Shown: positions 46,338-55,370 of the stretch, piece after piece
How positions within the stretch are numbered: the first letter of the stretch is position 1
Layout: each line of letters opens with the position of its first letter
Source: Bradyrhizobium canariense
Lineage (GTDB): Bacteria; Pseudomonadota; Alphaproteobacteria; Rhizobiales; Xanthobacteraceae
Length of the DNA: 64,000 nt
Assembly: GCF_900105125.1 (NCBI RefSeq)
Contig: NZ_LT629750.1
Coordinates: 5,421,001 to 5,485,000, forward strand
Reading direction: 5' to 3'
Translations under genes and position numbers: made by a program
The notes under the pieces: model-generated
The model's input: the letters and a program-made list of their open reading frames with translations, nothing else
Told to the model about the DNA's origin: nothing
The model's database searches: none

Positions 46338-48974
46338 TTACAGAGAGCGCTGGATCGTCTCCACGCGATAACACTCGATGATGTCGCCGGCGCGCATGTC
46401 GCCGTAGTTCTCGAACGCCATGCCGCATTCCTGGCCGGCGGCCACTTCCTTCACTTCGTCCTTGAAGCGCTTCAGCGTTGACAGCTTGCCTTCGTGCACC
46501 ACGACGTTGTCGCGGATCAGGCGAACATTGGCGCCGCGCTCCACGGTGCCGTCGGTGACGCGGCAGCCTGCAACCTTGCCGACCTTGGAAATGTTGAACA
46601 CTTCCAGGATCTGGGCATTGCCGAGCATGGTTTCGCGCAGCGTCGGTGCCAGCAGGCCGGACATCGCTTTTTTGATGTCGTCCACGAGATCGTAGATGAT
46701 GTTGTAGTAACGGATCTCGATGCCGTTGCGCTTGGCGGCGGCGGCGGCCTCCTTATTGGCGCGCACGGAAAAGCCGATGATGGCGGCGTTGAAGCCTTCG
46801 GCCAGCGTCACGTCGGATTCCGAAATGCCGCCGACACCGGCATGCAGGATGCGTGCGGCGACCTCGTCGGTGCCGAGCTTTTCCAGCGAGCCGAGGATGG
46901 CTTCGAGCGAACCTTGCACGTCGGCCTTGACGACCAGCGGGAATTCCTTGCGGCCCGAAGTCTTGAGCTGCGACATCATCTGCTCAAGCGAACCGCGCAT
47001 GCCGGAAATGCTGGCGGCGGCGTTCTCGCGCTTCTGGTGGGCGCGATAGCTCGTGACCTGACGGGCGCGGGCCTCGTTCTCGACCACGGCCAGGCGATCG
47101 CCGGCTTCCGGCGGTCCGTTGAAACCAAGCACTTCGACCGGCACCGATGGTCCGGCCTCGTCGATGGTTTCACCCTGGTCGGAAATCAATGCGCGGACGC
47201 GGCCCATTTCGGCGCCGGCCACGATGATGTCGCCCACACGCAGCGTTCCGCGTTGCACCAGCACGGTCGCGACCGGACCACGGCCGCGATCGAGCTTGGC
47301 TTCGATCACGGTGCCCTCGGCGGGACGTTCCGCATTGGTCTTGAGGTCGAGAATTTCGGCCTGCAATGCGATCATCTCGAGCAGCTTGTCGAGATTGGTC
47401 TTGTTCTTGGCAGAGACCTCGACATCGACGACGTCGCCGCCGAGTGACTCGACCTGCACTTCATACTGCAGCAGTTCGGTGCGCACGCGCTCGGGCTTGG
47501 CATCCTGCTTGTCGATCTTGTTGATCGCCACGATCATCGGAACCTTGGCCGCCTTGGCGTGATTGATCGCTTCCACCGTCTGCGGCATGACGCCGTCATC
47601 GGCCGCGACCACCAGCACCACGATGTCGGTGACCTTGGCGCCGCGGGCGCGCATCGCGGTGAACGCGGCGTGGCCGGGGGTGTCGATGAAGGTGATCATC
47701 TTGCCGCTCTCCGGCGACTTCACCTGATAGGCGCCGATATGCTGGGTGATGCCGCCGGCTTCACCGGAGACCACGTTGGCATGGCGCAGTGCGTCGAGCA
47801 GCGAGGTCTTGCCGTGGTCGACGTGACCCATCACGGTTACGACCGGCGAGCGCGGCTCGGTATCGGTCGAATCGTCGACGATGTCGAACAGGCCTTCTTC
47901 AACGTCCGACGCGGCGACGCGCTTGACGGTGTGGCCCATTTCCTCGGCGATGAGCTGCGCGGTATCGGCATCGATCACGTCGGTGATCTTGTGCATCGCC
48001 CCCTGCTTCATCAGCAGCCGGATCACGTCGACCGCGCGCTCGGACATGCGGTTGGCGAGTTCCTGGATGTTGATGGCTTCCGGGATGATGACTTCGCGCG
48101 TGAGTTTTTCCTTGGGTTCGTTCGACGCATGACCCTTCAGGCGCTGGGTGCGGCGGCGGAACGACGCAATCGATCGCTCGCGCACGTCGTCGGCGTTGAG
48201 CGCCGTGACCAGGGTCAGGCGGCCGCGCTGCTTTTGCGGCGCCGGCTTGGCAGTGGTTTTGGGAGCTGCCACGGGACGGGCAACGCCGCCGGGGCCGCGA
48301 CGGATCTGACGCGGGCCTTCATCCTCGTCGGAGCCGTCGGCTGCGACGCCGGGCGCACGCACCGGTGCAACCGGGGCACGTGCCGTGGTAGCAGCGGCAG
48401 CGGTGGTGGTGGTAGCCGCGGCCTTGGCCTCAGCCTCGCCAAAACGCTTCTTGGCTTCGAGCTCTGACTTGCGCTTGGCTTCCTCATCCTGCCGATGGCG
48501 TTCTTCCTCGGCCTTGCGGCGGGCTTCCGCGGCTTCGCGCTCGGCCTGTTCGATGCCTTCCTTGCTGCTGCGGCGTTTGGCTTCTTCCTCCGCGAGCCGT
48601 CGTTCTTCAATGTCGCGGATTTTGGCGTCAGCCAATGCACTGGCGCGCGCGGAACGCTCGTCCTCGGTCAGCGTGCGCAGCACCACACCCGAATTGCTGC
48701 GCGGCGCGGCGGGCGCCGTCGCAGCAGGACGGGCAAGCGGCGGCTTGGCGGGCGCCGCAACCTTGGCTACGACCGGTTCGGGCGCGCTGGGGGCCTCGGT
48801 CGCGGGTCCATCGCCGCCAAGGCGGCGCTTGCCACGCTTTTCAACCACCACCTGCTTGGTGCGGCCATGGCTGAAGCTCTGGCGCACGGTGCCCGTCTCG
48901 ACGCGCGGCTTGAGCGTCAAGGTCTTGGTCGGGACACTTAGTGTCTTGTCGCCAGGAGTTTTCGTATCAACCAT
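46338..48974 (-). CDS. infB: Translation initiation factor IF-2
   Basis: GTPase that brings fMet-tRNA to the 30S subunit. The 878-residue protein has a long charged N-terminal region (Ala/Lys/Glu-rich coiled coil around residues 120-200, then Ala/Thr/Pro linkers), an IF2-N helix set, and the G domain with [20 protein letters not shown] and [10 protein letters not shown]. Domains II-IV follow. AGGA lies before the ATG. It is preceded by the YlxR gene as in most bacteria. Confidence 0.97.
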   Translation of the reverse strand: MVDTKTPGDKTLSVPTKTLTLKPRVETGTVRQSFSHGRTKQVVVEKRGKRRLGGDGPATEAPSAPEPVVAKVAAPAKPPLARPAATAPAAPRSNSGVVLRTLTEDERSARASALADAKIRDIEERRLAEEEAKRRSSKEGIEQAEREAAEARRKAEEERHRQDEEAKRKSELEAKKRFGEAEAKAAATTTTAAAATTARAPVAPVRAPGVAADGSDEDEGPRQIRRGPGGVARPVAAPKTTAKPAPQKQRGRLTLVTALNADDVRERSIASFRRRTQRLKGHASNEPKEKLTREVIIPEAINIQELANRMSERAVDVIRLLMKQGAMHKITDVIDADTAQLIAEEMGHTVKRVAASDVEEGLFDIVDDSTDTEPRSPVVTVMGHVDHGKTSLLDALRHANVVSGEAGGITQHIGAYQVKSPESGKMITFIDTPGHAAFTAMRARGAKVTDIVVLVVAADDGVMPQTVEAINHAKAAKVPMIVAINKIDKQDAKPERVRTELLQYEVQVESLGGDVVDVEVSAKNKTNLDKLLEMIALQAEILDLKTNAERPAEGTVIEAKLDRGRGPVATVLVQRGTLRVGDIIVAGAEMGRVRALISDQGETIDEAGPSVPVEVLGFNGPPEAGDRLAVVENEARARQVTSYRAHQKRENAAASISGMRGSLEQMMSQLKTSGRKEFPLVVKADVQGSLEAILGSLEKLGTDEVAARILHAGVGGISESDVTLAEGFNAAIIGFSVRANKEAAAAAKRNGIEIRYYNIIYDLVDDIKKAMSGLLAPTLRETMLGNAQILEVFNISKVGKVAGCRVTDGTVERGANVRLIRDNVVVHEGKLSTLKRFKDEVKEVAAGQECGMAFENYGDMRAGDIIECYRVETIQRSL

Positions 48975-49031
48975 TCACTCGTCCTAATCTCGTTGCGGTG
49001 TGCGTTTCCGCACCGTCATTGAAGTAAGTCG

Positions 49032-49730
49032 TCAGTCAGAATTTCGGGCCGCGGTGCCGGCGGTCTTGTCATCGTCAGCCATCCGGTATCGGACCAGGAT
49101 CTGGCTGCGCGACAGGAACGTTTTGCTCGCCGGGCCCGCGAGCAGCGCAGCATGTATCACATTTGACCGGCCCAGTGCCAAATCCAATTGTTCCGATGTC
49201 AGCGCGGTGACGATCGAAAATTCGCTCGATTCATCGTTAATCCGGGCATTTTGCCTGACAAGAGCGTCCAATTTCCGGATTCCGTCGGCCGCGCCGTCGG
49301 AGGCGTGGATCAGGGCCCGGACCTGGATTGGGGCCTGACGCTGGCCCAGCGCGCCCTCGACCTTGCTGAAGCCGGATACGACCTGCCCCGCCTTGGCAGC
49401 CATGGCGAGCGCGTCGATCGCACTGCGTACCAGCAGGGTCTCGGTATCCGCCGCCAGCGTCGCCGTGACGCGGAGGTTGCGCTTGAAACCTTTGTTAAAT
49501 TGGTTACGGCGGACGGCTTCCGCAACCGCCCGACGCGAGGCCGAAACCCACAGGCCCCGGCCGGGAAGCTTGCGTTTCAGGTCCGGCACCACCTCGCCGG
49601 AAGGCGAAACCACAAACCGGATCAGCTCGTCAATCGGCCGCACCTGCCGCGTGACCGCGCACATCCGCATCGTCGCGGACCTATCGGTCCGCGGTCCGTT
49701 GTCGAGATCGAGGTCGGCGACAGCAAGCAT
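49032..49730 (-). CDS. YlxR (DUF448) RNA-binding protein with L7Ae-like C-terminal half
   Basis: A 232-residue protein. Residues about 20-95 are the YlxR/DUF448 domain (MRMCAVTRQVRPIDELIRFV, then GRGLWVSASRRAVAEA), a fold thought to bind RNA or nucleoid. The second half resembles the L7Ae/L30e fold (RSAIDALAMAAKAGQVVSG, a family-like helix). It lies between nusA and infB, its normal position. An alternative start at ATG 49670 would begin at the DUF448 domain itself. Function is not well defined in Alphaproteobacteria. Confidence 0.9.
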   Translation of the reverse strand: MLAVADLDLDNGPRTDRSATMRMCAVTRQVRPIDELIRFVVSPSGEVVPDLKRKLPGRGLWVSASRRAVAEAVRRNQFNKGFKRNLRVTATLAADTETLLVRSAIDALAMAAKAGQVVSGFSKVEGALGQRQAPIQVRALIHASDGAADGIRKLDALVRQNARINDESSEFSIVTALTSEQLDLALGRSNVIHAALLAGPASKTFLSRSQILVRYRMADDDKTAGTAARNSD

Positions 49731-49780
49731 GTGCGTGACGTCTGTTCCATCTTTGCGCGTGTTCTAGCGGAACATGCGCG

Positions 49781-51388
49781 TTACGCCGGCTGGCCTTCGG
49801 GGGCCTCGGCCGGTTCGGTCTTCTTGAGATCGGCCTCCGTGATCCAGCCGGCGATAACCCGCGCCTGCATGATCATGGCTTCCGCGTCTTCCCGCGACAT
49901 CTCGATGCCGTCGAGGAAGCCGGCATGCTTGGTCGGCTCACTGCCTTCCTTGCGTTCGGTCCAGCCAACCAGATCGTCGGTGGCGCAACCGGCCAGATCC
50001 TCGACGGTCTTGATGTCGTTCTCGCCAAATTTCACCAGCATTTTCGAGGTCACGCCGGGCACTGTTTTCAGAGCGTCTTCCACGCCAAGTTCCTTACGTT
50101 TGTTTTCCAGCTCGGTCTCGAGCTGTTCCAGATATTCCTTGGCCCGAGTCTGCAACTCGTTGGCCGTTTCGTCGTCAAAACCTTCGATGCCGGCCAATTC
50201 CCTGACATCGACCAGCGCCAATTCCTCCACCGAAGTGAAGCCTTCCGACGCCAGCAACTGACCGACGACCTCGTCGACGTTGAGCGCTTCCATGAACACC
50301 CGCGTCGAATTTTCGAAATCGGCCTGCCGGCGCTCGGATTCTTCCTGCTCGGTGAGAATGTCGATGTCCCAACCGGTCAGCTGCGAGGCGAGCCGCACGT
50401 TCTGTCCACGCCGTCCGATCGCCAGCGATAATTGGTTATTGGTGTCGGGAACCACAACTTCGATCCGCTCGCGATCTTCGTCGATCACGACCTTGGCGAC
50501 TTCGGCCGGCGCCAGCGCGTTGACGACGAAGGTCGCGATATCGGGCGACCACGGGATGATGTCGATCTTCTCGCCCTGCAATTCATTGACCACGGCCTGC
50601 ACGCGCGAACCGCGCATGCCGACGCAGGCGCCGACCGGATCCACCGACGAATCCCTTGAAATCACGCCGATTTTCGCACGCGATCCGGGATCGCGGGCGA
50701 CCGCCTTGATCTCGACGATGCCGTCATAGATTTCCGGCACTTCCTGCGCGAACAGCTTCGCCATGAATTGCGGGTGGGTGCGGGACAGGAAAATCTGCGG
50801 TCCCCGGGTCTCGCGCCGTACGTCGAAAATATAGGCGCGGACACGGTCGCCGTTGCGGAATACCTCGCGCGGCAACATCTCGTCGCGGCGCACGATGGCT
50901 TCGCCGCGGCCGAGATCGACAATGACGCTGCCATATTCGACACGCTTGACTATGCCATTGACGATATCGCCGATGCGGTCCTTGAATTCCTGATATTGCC
51001 GGTCGCGTTCGGCCTCGCGCACTTTTTGCACGATGACCTGCTTGGCGGATTGGGCAGCGATGCGGCCATATTCCAGCGGCGGCAGGGTATCGGCGATGGT
51101 GTCGCCGACCTGGGCGCCCGGATTGGCGCGTTGCGCGTCGGCCAGCGAGATCTGGTTCGATGAATTCTCGACCACGTCGACCACCAGCATGTGGCGCGAC
51201 AGCCGCAGCTCGCCCTTCTTGGCGTCGATCTCGGCGTGAACGTCGGTCTCGCTGCCGTAACGAGCCCGCGCCGCCTTGGCGATGGCATCTTCCATCGCCG
51301 CGATCACGATACCGCGGTCGATCGACTTCTCGCGGGCAACCGCGTCTGCGATCTGCAGCAGTTCGAGTTTGTTGGCACTGACTGCCAT
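49781..51388 (-). CDS. nusA: Transcription termination/antitermination factor NusA
   Basis: RNA polymerase-binding factor affecting pausing, termination and antitermination. The 535-residue protein has the N-terminal domain ([18 protein letters not shown]), an S1 domain ([20 protein letters not shown]), two KH domains ([37 protein letters not shown]) and C-terminal acidic helix-hairpin-helix repeats. AAGGAG precedes the ATG. rimP lies just upstream. Confidence 0.97.
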   Translation of the reverse strand: MAVSANKLELLQIADAVAREKSIDRGIVIAAMEDAIAKAARARYGSETDVHAEIDAKKGELRLSRHMLVVDVVENSSNQISLADAQRANPGAQVGDTIADTLPPLEYGRIAAQSAKQVIVQKVREAERDRQYQEFKDRIGDIVNGIVKRVEYGSVIVDLGRGEAIVRRDEMLPREVFRNGDRVRAYIFDVRRETRGPQIFLSRTHPQFMAKLFAQEVPEIYDGIVEIKAVARDPGSRAKIGVISRDSSVDPVGACVGMRGSRVQAVVNELQGEKIDIIPWSPDIATFVVNALAPAEVAKVVIDEDRERIEVVVPDTNNQLSLAIGRRGQNVRLASQLTGWDIDILTEQEESERRQADFENSTRVFMEALNVDEVVGQLLASEGFTSVEELALVDVRELAGIEGFDDETANELQTRAKEYLEQLETELENKRKELGVEDALKTVPGVTSKMLVKFGENDIKTVEDLAGCATDDLVGWTERKEGSEPTKHAGFLDGIEMSREDAEAMIMQARVIAGWITEADLKKTEPAEAPEGQPA

Positions 51389-51391
51389 GGC

Positions 51392-52168
51392 TCAGTCTCC
51401 TTCAGTGGGATCGATGTCGCCCCTGCGCAGTCTCTCTGCGGCGAGGCGGTGTTCCTTGGTATTCTTCGGCGCGCTTTTGTCGCCGCTTTTAGACTTCAAT
51501 TTCGGCTTCGGTTTGTTGCTTTTCGCCGGATCGCTTTTTCGCGCATGCGGTGGCGGCGGCGGTTCGAGCCCGAGATTCTGCCGCAGCTCGCGTTCCGCGG
51601 CCTTGCCGCGTCGCATCGATTCCGCGATCAGCTCGTCGGTCAGAACCAGTCTCGCATCCGCGATATCTTCCATCACGAGCAAGGCATCGGCATCTTCGCC
51701 CGCGCGTATGTCATCACGATGTATCCGCACCGCATCGCCCTCGACGCCTTGAAGCGTACCGCGGAACCGCTTGCGGCCCTGACTGGCCACCGCCATCTCG
51801 ATCTTCACGAGATGGCCGGCATAGCGCTCGAAATCGGAACGGCGCACCAGCGGCCGGTCGATCCCGGGCGAAGAAATCTCCAGCCGGTAGGCGCGGTCAA
51901 TCGGATCGGCGATGTCGAGCACCGGCGACAGCGCCTTTGAAATCGCTTCGCAGTCCTCGATCTGCATCGATCCGTCGGGCCGTTCGGCCATGATCTGCAC
52001 CGTGCAGCCCGCCTCTCCCGATATCTTGATCCGTACCAGCCGGTAGCCCATGCCCTGCAACACCGGGCCGGCCACAGCCGACACTCGCGCCGCCGCGCCC
52101 GGCTCGACAACAAGCCGTGGCTCGGCGAGCAGGTCGACATCCGGAGAAACAGCGGTCGGATCGGTCAT
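51392..52168 (-). CDS. rimP: Ribosome maturation factor RimP
   Basis: Helps 30S subunit assembly. The 258-residue protein is longer than the usual 150-170 because of a C-terminal Lys/Pro-rich tail ([20 protein letters not shown] and beyond), common in Rhizobiales. The core shows [20 protein letters not shown] and [20 protein letters not shown] 52168 (MTDPTAV) was chosen over a TTG four codons upstream; no strong ribosome-binding site is visible. First gene of the rimP-nusA-ylxR-infB-rbfA-truB-rpsO-pnp cluster. Confidence 0.92.
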   Translation of the reverse strand: MTDPTAVSPDVDLLAEPRLVVEPGAAARVSAVAGPVLQGMGYRLVRIKISGEAGCTVQIMAERPDGSMQIEDCEAISKALSPVLDIADPIDRAYRLEISSPGIDRPLVRRSDFERYAGHLVKIEMAVASQGRKRFRGTLQGVEGDAVRIHRDDIRAGEDADALLVMEDIADARLVLTDELIAESMRRGKAAERELRQNLGLEPPPPPHARKSDPAKSNKPKPKLKSKSGDKSAPKNTKEHRLAAERLRRGDIDPTEGD

Positions 52169-52297
52169 GTCCAGGGTCAAAATAGGTCTAACTTGGGCTG
52201 TCTGGTTTGTGTTCGGTTAAGGCTGCGCCTGAAGTGCGTCGGGTCGGCCACCTGAGCCGCCGGGCGCCCGTTATCTGCGTCTGGTGCGTTCAGGTAA

Positions 52298-52330
52298 TAA
52301 AAAAGAGCGGGTCCCGGGGGGCCCACTCTC
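52298..52330 (-). terminator. Intrinsic terminator in the rimP leader (possible attenuator)
   Basis: On the minus strand GAGTGGG and CCCGCTC pair over a C/G-rich centre and are followed by six T. It lies between a good promoter (52366-52394) and the rimP start, with no gene upstream that it could end. That places it as a premature terminator in the operon leader. Confidence 0.75.
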
Positions 52331-52365
52331 AATACGCGATCGTATGAGAACCATAAGTTGCCGCT

Positions 52366-52394
52366 GATATAGCGGTTTTTGTGTTATCCGGCAA
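52366..52394 (-). promoter_or_regulatory. Candidate promoter of the rimP-nusA operon
   Basis: TTGCCG (52394-52389) and TATATC (52371-52366) on the minus strand are separated by 17 bp. The predicted start near 52359 gives a leader of about 190 nt before rimP, with the intrinsic terminator about 30-60 nt in. Confidence 0.6.
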
Positions 52395-52510
52395 GGCCCG
52401 CGAGGCCTGACGGCGCGATTTTGCCGGATCGTTCGGATGCGGTTTGGGAACCTAACCCTTCCTTCACGAAGCGAACCTAGATTGCCGAAAACCCGCTTTG
52501 GCGTGCTGAT

Positions 52511-52566
52511 TGCGGAGTTCCAGTGCCCGTTGCAACGGGCAGGAGGAACTTCGGGAAAGCCCCCGG
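52511..52566 (+). other. Possible structured RNA segment ahead of the DUF2336 gene
   Basis: Nested pairing is visible: AGTTCC (52516-52521) with GGAACT (52545-52550) encloses the palindrome TGCCCGTTGCAACGGGCA (52524-52541), and a GGG/CCC hairpin follows. An AGGAGG (52541-52546) lies in the structure with no start codon at suitable distance. It could be a 5' untranslated structure on the plus strand or a small RNA on either strand. The remaining 52395-52510 shows nothing I recognise. Confidence 0.4.
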
Positions 52567-52588
52567 GCGGTGGTTTTGAGTAGGTTTG

Positions 52589-53671
52589 ATGGTAGCCGCT
52601 TCTTTGCTGATCCCCGGACTTGATGAGATCGTCAAGGACGGCGATCCCAAACGTCGAACCGAGGCAGCCCGGCGGATCGCCGAGCTGTTCCTTTTGGGAG
52701 CGGCGAATTTCCGGCCCGATCACGTCGATCTGTTCGACGGCGTCTTGCTTGATCTCGTTCCCCACACCGAGCTTGCTGCGCGCGCCGATCTCGCCGAGCG
52801 ATTGTCGGTTCTCGCCAACGCGCCGCGCGGATTGGTCGGGCAGCTCGCGCGTGAGGATGAGATCGCGATCGCGGGACCGCTGTTGCGCCGGTCACCTGTC
52901 ATCGACGAAGCGGCGCTGATCGAGATCGCGCGCGTCAAGGGCCAGGGGCATCTGCTGGCGATGTCCGAGCGTTCGACGCTCTCCTGCGACCTGACCGACG
53001 TCATCGTGCACCGTGGCGACCGCGACGTCGTCAGGCGTGCCGCCGGCAATGCGGGAGCGCTGTTTTCGCAAACCGGATATTCGGCGCTGATCAAGCGCGC
53101 CAGCCATGACGGTATTCTGACGCTCGCGGTCGGCCAGCGGGATGATCTTTCGGCATTACAGTTGAAAGATCTTCTGGCGGGATCGGTCGACCTCGTTCGC
53201 CAGCGCCTGCTTGCCGCGGCCAAGCCCGGGAGACAGGCCGCGATCAAGCGGGCCATGAGCGAAATTTCCGACATTGTCGAGCCGGTCGAGGGCGGCCGCA
53301 ACTTCGCGCCGGCGCAACGCACCATCCTCGCGCTCCATAATGCAGGTGAGCTGAACGAAGCCGCGTTGCTGGGTTTTGCCAAGAGCCACAAATACGAGGA
53401 ATCAATCGCCGCGCTTTCGGCGATGTCGGCGGTGAAGATCGCAACGCTCGATCGCCTGATCTCGGGCGATCGCTACGATCCGATCCTGATCGTGGGCAAG
53501 ACGATCGACCTTGAATGGGCTACCGTGCGCGCGTTGATCCTGCTTCGGCTGGGTCCAAGCCGGGTGCCATCTCCGGCGGATATCGAGGGCGCGCGCCTGA
53601 ATTTCACGCGCCTGATGCCGTCGACCGCCGAGCGCGTCGTCGGTTTCTGGCAGACCCGTCAATCGGCATGA
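52589..53671 (+). CDS. DUF2336 domain protein
   Basis: A 360-residue soluble all-helical protein typical of alphaproteobacterial DUF2336 proteins: an N-terminal helical repeat region (RRTEAARRIAELFLLGAANF, ERLSVLANAPRGLVGQLARE) and repeated short helices with INRGDxxV-like HRGDRDVVRRAAGNAGALFS. No enzyme motif or signal peptide is visible. The function is not established. ATG 52589 lies one codon after an in-frame TTG; only a weak TAGG precedes it. An IS element begins within 15 bp of its stop. Confidence 0.75.
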   Translation: MVAASLLIPGLDEIVKDGDPKRRTEAARRIAELFLLGAANFRPDHVDLFDGVLLDLVPHTELAARADLAERLSVLANAPRGLVGQLAREDEIAIAGPLLRRSPVIDEAALIEIARVKGQGHLLAMSERSTLSCDLTDVIVHRGDRDVVRRAAGNAGALFSQTGYSALIKRASHDGILTLAVGQRDDLSALQLKDLLAGSVDLVRQRLLAAAKPGRQAAIKRAMSEISDIVEPVEGGRNFAPAQRTILALHNAGELNEAALLGFAKSHKYEESIAALSAMSAVKIATLDRLISGDRYDPILIVGKTIDLEWATVRALILLRLGPSRVPSPADIEGARLNFTRLMPSTAERVVGFWQTRQSA

Positions 53672-53751
53672 GGGTTGTCTAGGTGGTGTGGACTCTAAGG
53701 ATTCCCTTTTAGGAGCAAATCAGATTCAAGGCTTCTTTTTGGGAGGCGGCC

Positions 53752-54132
53752 TTGGGTGTGATGGATCGGTTGGTTTTGAGCGATGCGGCTTGGGAGCGGA
53801 TGGCGCCTCTGATTATAGGTCGGCCTGACCAGAAAGGCTCCACCGGGCGCGACAACCGGATGTTCGTGGAAGGTGTGCTGTGGATCGTGCGGACGGGCTC
53901 TCCCTGGCGTGATCTTCCGGAAGCGTTCGGGGATTGGAACAGCGTGTTCCGGCGCTTCAGTCGATGGAGCATCAAGGGTGTTTGGTGGCGGATCTTCGAG
54001 GCGATGTCCGACGACCCGGATTTCGAATATCTGATCGTCGATTCCACCGTCGTCCGGGCGCATCAGCACGCTGCCGGGGCGAAAAAAGGGGGTCTGAAGA
54101 TCAGGCGCTTGGCCGCTCGCGCGGCGGCCTGA
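53752..54132 (+). CDS. IS5-family transposase, first frame (OrfA)
   Basis: A 126-residue frame with the DUF4096-type N-terminus (LSDAAWERMAPLI, GRDNRMFVEGVLWIVRTGSP) and the first catalytic Asp in YLIVDSTVVRAHQHAAGAKK. GGGAGG lies about six bases before TTG 53752; ATG 53761 is an alternative. The frame leaves the family sequence after the run A6G5 (54082-54092), where a -1 shift joins it to OrfB; the end after KKGG is out of frame. Confidence 0.85.
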   Translation: MGVMDRLVLSDAAWERMAPLIIGRPDQKGSTGRDNRMFVEGVLWIVRTGSPWRDLPEAFGDWNSVFRRFSRWSIKGVWWRIFEAMSDDPDFEYLIVDSTVVRAHQHAAGAKKGGLKIRRLAARAAA

Positions 54133-54515
54133 GCACCAAGATACATCTGGCCGTTCGCGGCCTGGGATGTCCGGTGCGCTTCACGCTTACCGCAGGTCAG
54201 AAGGGCGATGCACCGCAAGCCGCCGCATTGATCGAGGGATTGCCCGCCGAGATCGTTATGGCCGATACAGCCTATGACGCCGATCATTTGCGCGAAGCCA
54301 TCGCCGCCAAGGGAGCGCTCGCCGTCATCCCCAACAACCCGTCACGCGCGCTCAAATATCCGCTCGACAAACATCTCTATGCCCAGCGCCATCTTGTCGA
54401 ATGCTGCTTCTCCAAGCTCAAGCAATTCCGCCGCGTCGCCACCCGCTTCGAAAAGACCGCTCGAAATTACCTTGCCGTCATCACTCTCGCAGCCATCATC
54501 TTATGGATGCGATAA
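54081..54515 (+). CDS. IS5-family transposase, second frame (OrfB, reached by -1 shift)
   Basis: Continues the transposase in the -1 frame from GSEDQALGRSRGGLSTKIHL. The second catalytic Asp is in VMADTAYDADHLRE and the Glu in HLVECCFSKLKQFRRVATRF. The shift at A6G5 resembles the programmed frameshift of IS427-group elements. Joined, OrfA and OrfB give about 254 residues, normal for the group. A simple inactivating frameshift cannot be excluded. Confidence 0.82.
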   Translation, partial: EKRGSEDQALGRSRGGLSTKIHLAVRGLGCPVRFTLTAGQKGDAPQAAALIEGLPAEIVMADTAYDADHLREAIAAKGALAVIPNNPSRALKYPLDKHLYAQRHLVECCFSKLKQFRRVATRFEKTARNYLAVITLAAIILWMR

Positions 54516-54530
54516 GTGTCCACACCACCT

Positions 54531-54569
54531 AGAGCCTTTCGGTTCTGATTGAATCAGAACCGAGGCTCT
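54531..54569. repeat. AGAGCC...GGCTCT palindrome
   Basis: An outer AGAGCC/GGCTCT and an inner perfect 11-bp CGGTTCTGATT/AATCAGAACCG stem around one base. The IS element is inserted at its left edge. It belongs to a dispersed family I recognise from Bradyrhizobium-type genomes. Confidence 0.75.
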
Positions 54570-54584
54570 AACCTTCAATTTGAC

Positions 54585-54628
54585 GCGTTTTCTTCACGCG
54601 AACCGGCGTCCACTTCGCTCGAAAACGC
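54585..54628. repeat. GCGTTTTC...GAAAACGC dispersed repeat
   Basis: Inverted ends GCGTTTTC (54585-54592) and GAAAACGC (54621-54628) enclose TTCACGCGAACCGGCGTCC and more. On the minus strand it begins AGCGTTTTCGAGCGAAGTGG, a sequence I recall as highly repeated in Bradyrhizobium-like chromosomes. It lies directly at the trmB stop codon. Confidence 0.75.
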
Positions 54629-54629
54629 T

Positions 54630-55370
54630 CTAGCTGATTTTCCGAAATCGCAGATACGCGGCCGTGCGGCCTTCGCGTTCGGCTTTGTGGCCATATCGCG
54701 TCATCGTGTAATCGGCCCATGGCAGACGCCAGTCGGACGCCCGCTCTGCGGTCCAGATGAAATCCGCAGAGCGCGTGAGATGCGCCAGCGTCCACGCGCA
54801 ATACTCTGCGATATCGCTGACAAAACGGAATTCGCCGTGCGGCCTCAGGATGCGCGCCATCGCAGCGACGGTTGCATCCTGCACGAAGCGCCGCTTCCAG
54901 TGCCGCCGCTTCGGCCACGGATCGGGATGGATCAGATCGATCCGCGCCAGCGCATGCGGCGGCGCCCAGGCCAGCAATTCGGCGGCGTCGCCGGCGAACA
55001 GCCTGATATTGCCGATATTGCGGGTTTCGATCTGCGCCAGGATTTTCGCCATGCCGTTGACATAGGGCTCGCAGCCGATGAATCCGAGATTCGGAAAGGC
55101 AAGCGCCTCGGCGACCAGATGTTCTCCGCCGCCGAATCCGATTTCAAGCCTGACGTCATCGACACCCCGGTCGAACAGGCCGGCAAGGTCGGCCGGGCTG
55201 GGGCCGCTGATGTCGAGCGCGAGCCGCGGCAGCAAATGCTCGATCAGGTCGGCCTGATGGAGACGGAGCTTATGGCCCTTGCGGCGGCCGAAAAACGAAC
55301 CGTGCGTATGGATGGCGTCGTCGGCGGACGATGCGTCGCGATTTCCGGGATCGCGGCTGGCACTGTTCAT
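54630..55370 (-). CDS. trmB: tRNA (guanine-N7-)-methyltransferase
   Basis: SAM-dependent enzyme that makes m7G46 in tRNA. The 246-residue protein has RRKGHKLRLHQADLI near the N-terminus, the SAM loop LEIGFGGGEHLVAEA, GCEPYVNGMAKIL, and the substrate motif HPDPWPKRRHWKRRFVQ. Its ATG overlaps the stop of the M20 gene. The C-terminus ends next to a dispersed repeat. Confidence 0.95.
   Translation of the reverse strand: MNSASRDPGNRDASSADDAIHTHGSFFGRRKGHKLRLHQADLIEHLLPRLALDISGPSPADLAGLFDRGVDDVRLEIGFGGGEHLVAEALAFPNLGFIGCEPYVNGMAKILAQIETRNIGNIRLFAGDAAELLAWAPPHALARIDLIHPDPWPKRRHWKRRFVQDATVAAMARILRPHGEFRFVSDIAEYCAWTLAHLTRSADFIWTAERASDWRLPWADYTMTRYGHKAEREGRTAAYLRFRKIS

Larger units (their letters stand above)
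53683..54528 (+). mobile_element. IS5-family (IS427-like) insertion sequence
   Basis: A complete element of about 846 bp with 12-bp perfect terminal inverted repeats GGTGGTGTGGAC/GTCCACACCACC. CTAG occurs at both outer borders (53679-53682 and 54529-54532), consistent with a TA or CTAG target duplication. Two overlapping frames encode a DDE transposase. It has inserted between the DUF2336 gene and the edge of an AGAGCC...GGCTCT palindrome. The intact frames and repeats suggest a recent insertion. Confidence 0.9.

Noticed and set aside
53761..54515. Transposase as a dead pseudogene
   Set aside because: The frame change falls exactly on A6G5, both halves are complete with all DDE residues, and the ends are intact, which fits programmed frameshifting better.
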